Of a stretch of 43,842 bases of DNA, positions 42,151-43,842 are shown in pieces. The notes under the pieces were generated by a model that was given only the letters and a program-made list of their open reading frames with translations, made no database searches and was not told the origin of the DNA. The stretch spans positions 1 through 43,842 of the forward strand of contig JAQSWG010000011.1 of the NCBI GenBank assembly GCA_029266735.1. Reading direction: 5' to 3'. Positions within the stretch are counted from its first letter, which is position 1. Every line of letters starts with the position of its first letter. A program made the position numbers and the translations under genes. This DNA is from Ornithinibacter sp. GTDB taxonomy: Bacteria; Actinomycetota; Actinomycetes; Actinomycetales; Dermatophilaceae.

Positions 42151-43377
42151 GTGGACGCAGCAACCCTCACCCTCGTGCTGGTCATCGTGACGGCGCTGGC
42201 CTTCGACTTCACGAACGGCTTCCATGACACGGGCAACGCCATGGCCACGTCGATCGCCACCGGTGCCCTGAAGCCGAAGGTGGCCGTGGCCCTCTCGGCC
42301 GTCCTCAACCTCGTCGGCGCCTTCCTCTCCGTGGAGGTGGCGCTCACCATCACGAACGCGGTGGTGAACCTGCAGGACGAGTCCGGCGCCCCCAAGGCCG
42401 AGCTGCTGGCCGACGGTGGCCAGGCCCTCCTCCTCATCATCCTCGCGGGTCTCGTCGGGGGGATCGTCTGGAACCTTTTCACCTGGCTCTACGGCCTGCC
42501 CTCGAGCTCGTCCCACGCCCTGCTCGGCGGGCTCGTCGGCTCGACGATGGCCGGGCTGGGGTTCGGCGGGGTCAAGTGGACGGGCGACGGGACGAAGCTC
42601 GACGGTGTCGTGGGAAAGATCCTGCTCCCTGCCGTCATCTCCCCGGTCATCGCCCTCCTCGTCGCAGCGGTCGGCACCTGGCTCATCTTCCGGATCACCC
42701 GCAGTGTCGCCGAGCGCTACCAGCAGCACGGCTTCCGGGTCGGCCAGGTGGGCTCGGCCTCACTCGTGTCCCTGGCCCACGGCACGAACGACGCCCAGAA
42801 GACGATGGGCGTCATGACCCTCGCCCTCATCGCCGCGGGCCGGTGGACCGACACCGAGGCCGTGCCGTTCTGGGTGAAGGTCAGTGCGGCGACCGCCATC
42901 GCGCTCGGCACGTGGCTCGGCGGATGGCGGATCATCCGCACGCTCGGCAAGGGCCTGATCGAGATCTCCCCCGCGCAGGGCATGGCTGCCGAGAGCAGCT
43001 CAGCGGCCGTGATCCTCTCCTCCAGCCACCTCGGGTTCGCGCTGTCCACCACTCACGTCGCCACCGGGTCGATCCTCGGGTCCGGTGTCGGCCGACGGGC
43101 TCCGGTGCGCTGGAACGTCGCGGGGCGCATGGTCGCCGCCTGGGCCATCACCCTGCCGTCGGCCGGACTCGTCGGCGCCCTGATGTGGTTCGTCGGCAAC
43201 AGCATCGGGGGGGCCATGGGTGCCGTCGTCATCTTCGCCATCCTCGTCGCCCTCTCCACGTGGATGTGGATGCGCTCGCGCCGCGCGCCCATCGGCGCCC
43301 ACAACGTCAACGACGCCTGGGAGGGCACCCCGTCGTCGTCGCCCTCGTCCACCCGCAGCCGCGACAGCGTCCACTGA
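42151..43377 (+). CDS. pit: Inorganic phosphate transporter, PiT family
   Basis: 408 residues from GTG at 42151 (VDAATLTLVLVIVTALAFDF); an in-frame ATG at 42094 gives 427. The shorter form fits the usual PiT N-terminus and the promoter position, though neither start has a good ribosome site. PiT signatures: FDFTNGFHDTGNAMATSIATGALKP in the first half and VSLAHGTNDAQKTMGVMTLAL in the second, the duplicated family motif. About ten membrane segments with a Ser-rich polar tail. Moves phosphate as metal-phosphate with protons. It is followed by a small membrane protein and a DUF3349 gene, the order of Rv0545c-Rv0544c-Rv0543c in M. tuberculosis. Confidence 0.93.
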   Translation: MDAATLTLVLVIVTALAFDFTNGFHDTGNAMATSIATGALKPKVAVALSAVLNLVGAFLSVEVALTITNAVVNLQDESGAPKAELLADGGQALLLIILAGLVGGIVWNLFTWLYGLPSSSSHALLGGLVGSTMAGLGFGGVKWTGDGTKLDGVVGKILLPAVISPVIALLVAAVGTWLIFRITRSVAERYQQHGFRVGQVGSASLVSLAHGTNDAQKTMGVMTLALIAAGRWTDTEAVPFWVKVSAATAIALGTWLGGWRIIRTLGKGLIEISPAQGMAAESSSAAVILSSSHLGFALSTTHVATGSILGSGVGRRAPVRWNVAGRMVAAWAITLPSAGLVGALMWFVGNSIGGAMGAVVIFAILVALSTWMWMRSRRAPIGAHNVNDAWEGTPSSSPSSTRSRDSVH

Positions 43378-43392
43378 AGGAGCTGATCCCCC

Positions 43393-43689
43393 ATGCACAA
43401 CGTGATCTTCGCCGTGGAGGGCGCGCTGAGGGTCCTCCTCGTCGGCCTGCTGTTCGGCGCCGGCCTCCCAGCCGTCTTCGCCCTCGGAGTCCGGGCGCTC
43501 GCCTACGGTGAAGGTGGCGGCACCGAGATCAACTCCCAGGCACCGCACCTGCTCGGCAAGGTGCTCGCCTATCTCGCGTTCGCCGTGGTCGTCGGTGGTG
43601 TCCTGCTGGGCCTCACGGTCATCGTGGCGTCCGGGCTGGGCAAGGAACTGACCTTCGACGGCGGCGTCCCCACGTTCGTCGACGAGTGA
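43393..43689 (+). CDS. Small membrane protein of the pit cluster
   Basis: 98 residues from ATG at 43393, 15 bases after the pit stop, with GGAG about 12 bases upstream. Two membrane segments (about 10-34 and 55-80), separated by an acidic/Gly loop (YGEGGGTEINSQAPHLLGK). The same position in M. tuberculosis holds a small membrane protein (Rv0544c), so it is probably an accessory factor of the phosphate transporter; its role is unknown. Confidence 0.8.
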   Translation: MHNVIFAVEGALRVLLVGLLFGAGLPAVFALGVRALAYGEGGGTEINSQAPHLLGKVLAYLAFAVVVGGVLLGLTVIVASGLGKELTFDGGVPTFVDE

Positions 43690-43702
43690 GGAGGAACGCC
43701 CG

Positions 43703-43842
43703 ATGACGCAGCTGACCGGCCCGGTCCTGGAGTGGATCCGCGAGGGGTTCCCCGAGGGGGTCCCGGACGACGAGGCGCCGGCCCTGCACGCCGTGCTCCA
43801 CGAGCGGCTCGGCGGCGACCGCGCCCTCGATGTCCTGCGCCG
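43703..43842 (+). CDS. DUF3349 protein, 3' partial
   Basis: The first 46 residues of a gene that runs off the window, from ATG at 43703 with GAGGAGG eight bases upstream. LTGPVLEWIREGFPEGVPDDEAPALHAVLHERLGGDRALDVLR matches the start of DUF3349 (Rv0543c type), small helical proteins of unknown function found next to pit. Confidence 0.8.
   Translation, partial: MTQLTGPVLEWIREGFPEGVPDDEAPALHAVLHERLGGDRALDVLR

Overview
The window is a contiguous piece of an actinobacterial chromosome. Evidence: very high G+C, frequent GTG starts, many promoters whose -10 box lies six bases before the start codon (leaderless genes), a DtxR/IdeR regulator, a WXG100 protein, a WS/DGAT acyltransferase, a groEL2-type chaperonin gene under CIRCE control, and a pit / small membrane protein / DUF3349 cluster as in mycobacteria. 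The gene mix fits Micrococcales, perhaps Intrasporangiaceae; that placement is inference. I see no prophage, insertion sequence, CRISPR, tRNA or rRNA.

Layout. 1-2.4 kb: end of a macro-domain gene, then two secreted cell-wall proteins, the first (NlpC/P60) behind a c-di-AMP (ydaO-type) riboswitch. 2.4-9.1 kb: IdeR/DtxR, an MFS exporter divergent from a hotdog-protein/SDR pair, pdxH, a second MFS exporter divergent from an NYN-LOTUS protein, and a very long hairpin in front of pdxH. 9.2-13.5 kb: citrate synthase, serC, WS/DGAT and a UBP zinc-finger protein. 13.6-20.4 kb: a MarR-MFS operon with a clear operator, DUF2530, cold-shock protein-DUF3027 overlap, another MFS, a Met/Gly-rich membrane protein and HMG-CoA lyase. 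20.5-30.8 kb: a DUF4190 protein, then a signalling block: a receiver/thioredoxin-fold/flavoprotein fusion overlapping a histidine kinase with a cNMP-type domain, followed by an OmpR regulator, sensor kinase and HtrA protease in the same order as mprA-mprB-pepD, then a DUF2339 membrane protein and an HD protein. 30.8-38.7 kb: DUF4031-NUDIX fusion, alpha/beta hydrolase, orphan WXG100, a MacB/FtsX-type ABC exporter, PhoD-like phosphatase and a small HAAS-like membrane protein. 38.7-43.8 kb: three tandem hairpin repeats, a frameshifted groEL with two CIRCE boxes, DedA, an unknown protein, and the phosphate transporter cluster behind a possible PHO box.

The items most worth a second look are: (1) the receiver-flavoprotein/cNMP-kinase pair at 21.3-24.5 kb, in which both places where redox cysteines would be expected lack them; (2) groEL, whose sequence implies a 29-base deletion that removes about ten residues and breaks the frame; (3) the tandem repeats at 38.7 kb, whose outer stems differ but still pair within each copy; (4) the roughly 96-nt near-perfect hairpin at 6.7 kb; (5) the c-di-AMP riboswitch. 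Start codons were moved from the longest possible ORF where a Shine-Dalgarno site, a leaderless promoter or a regulatory element argued for it.
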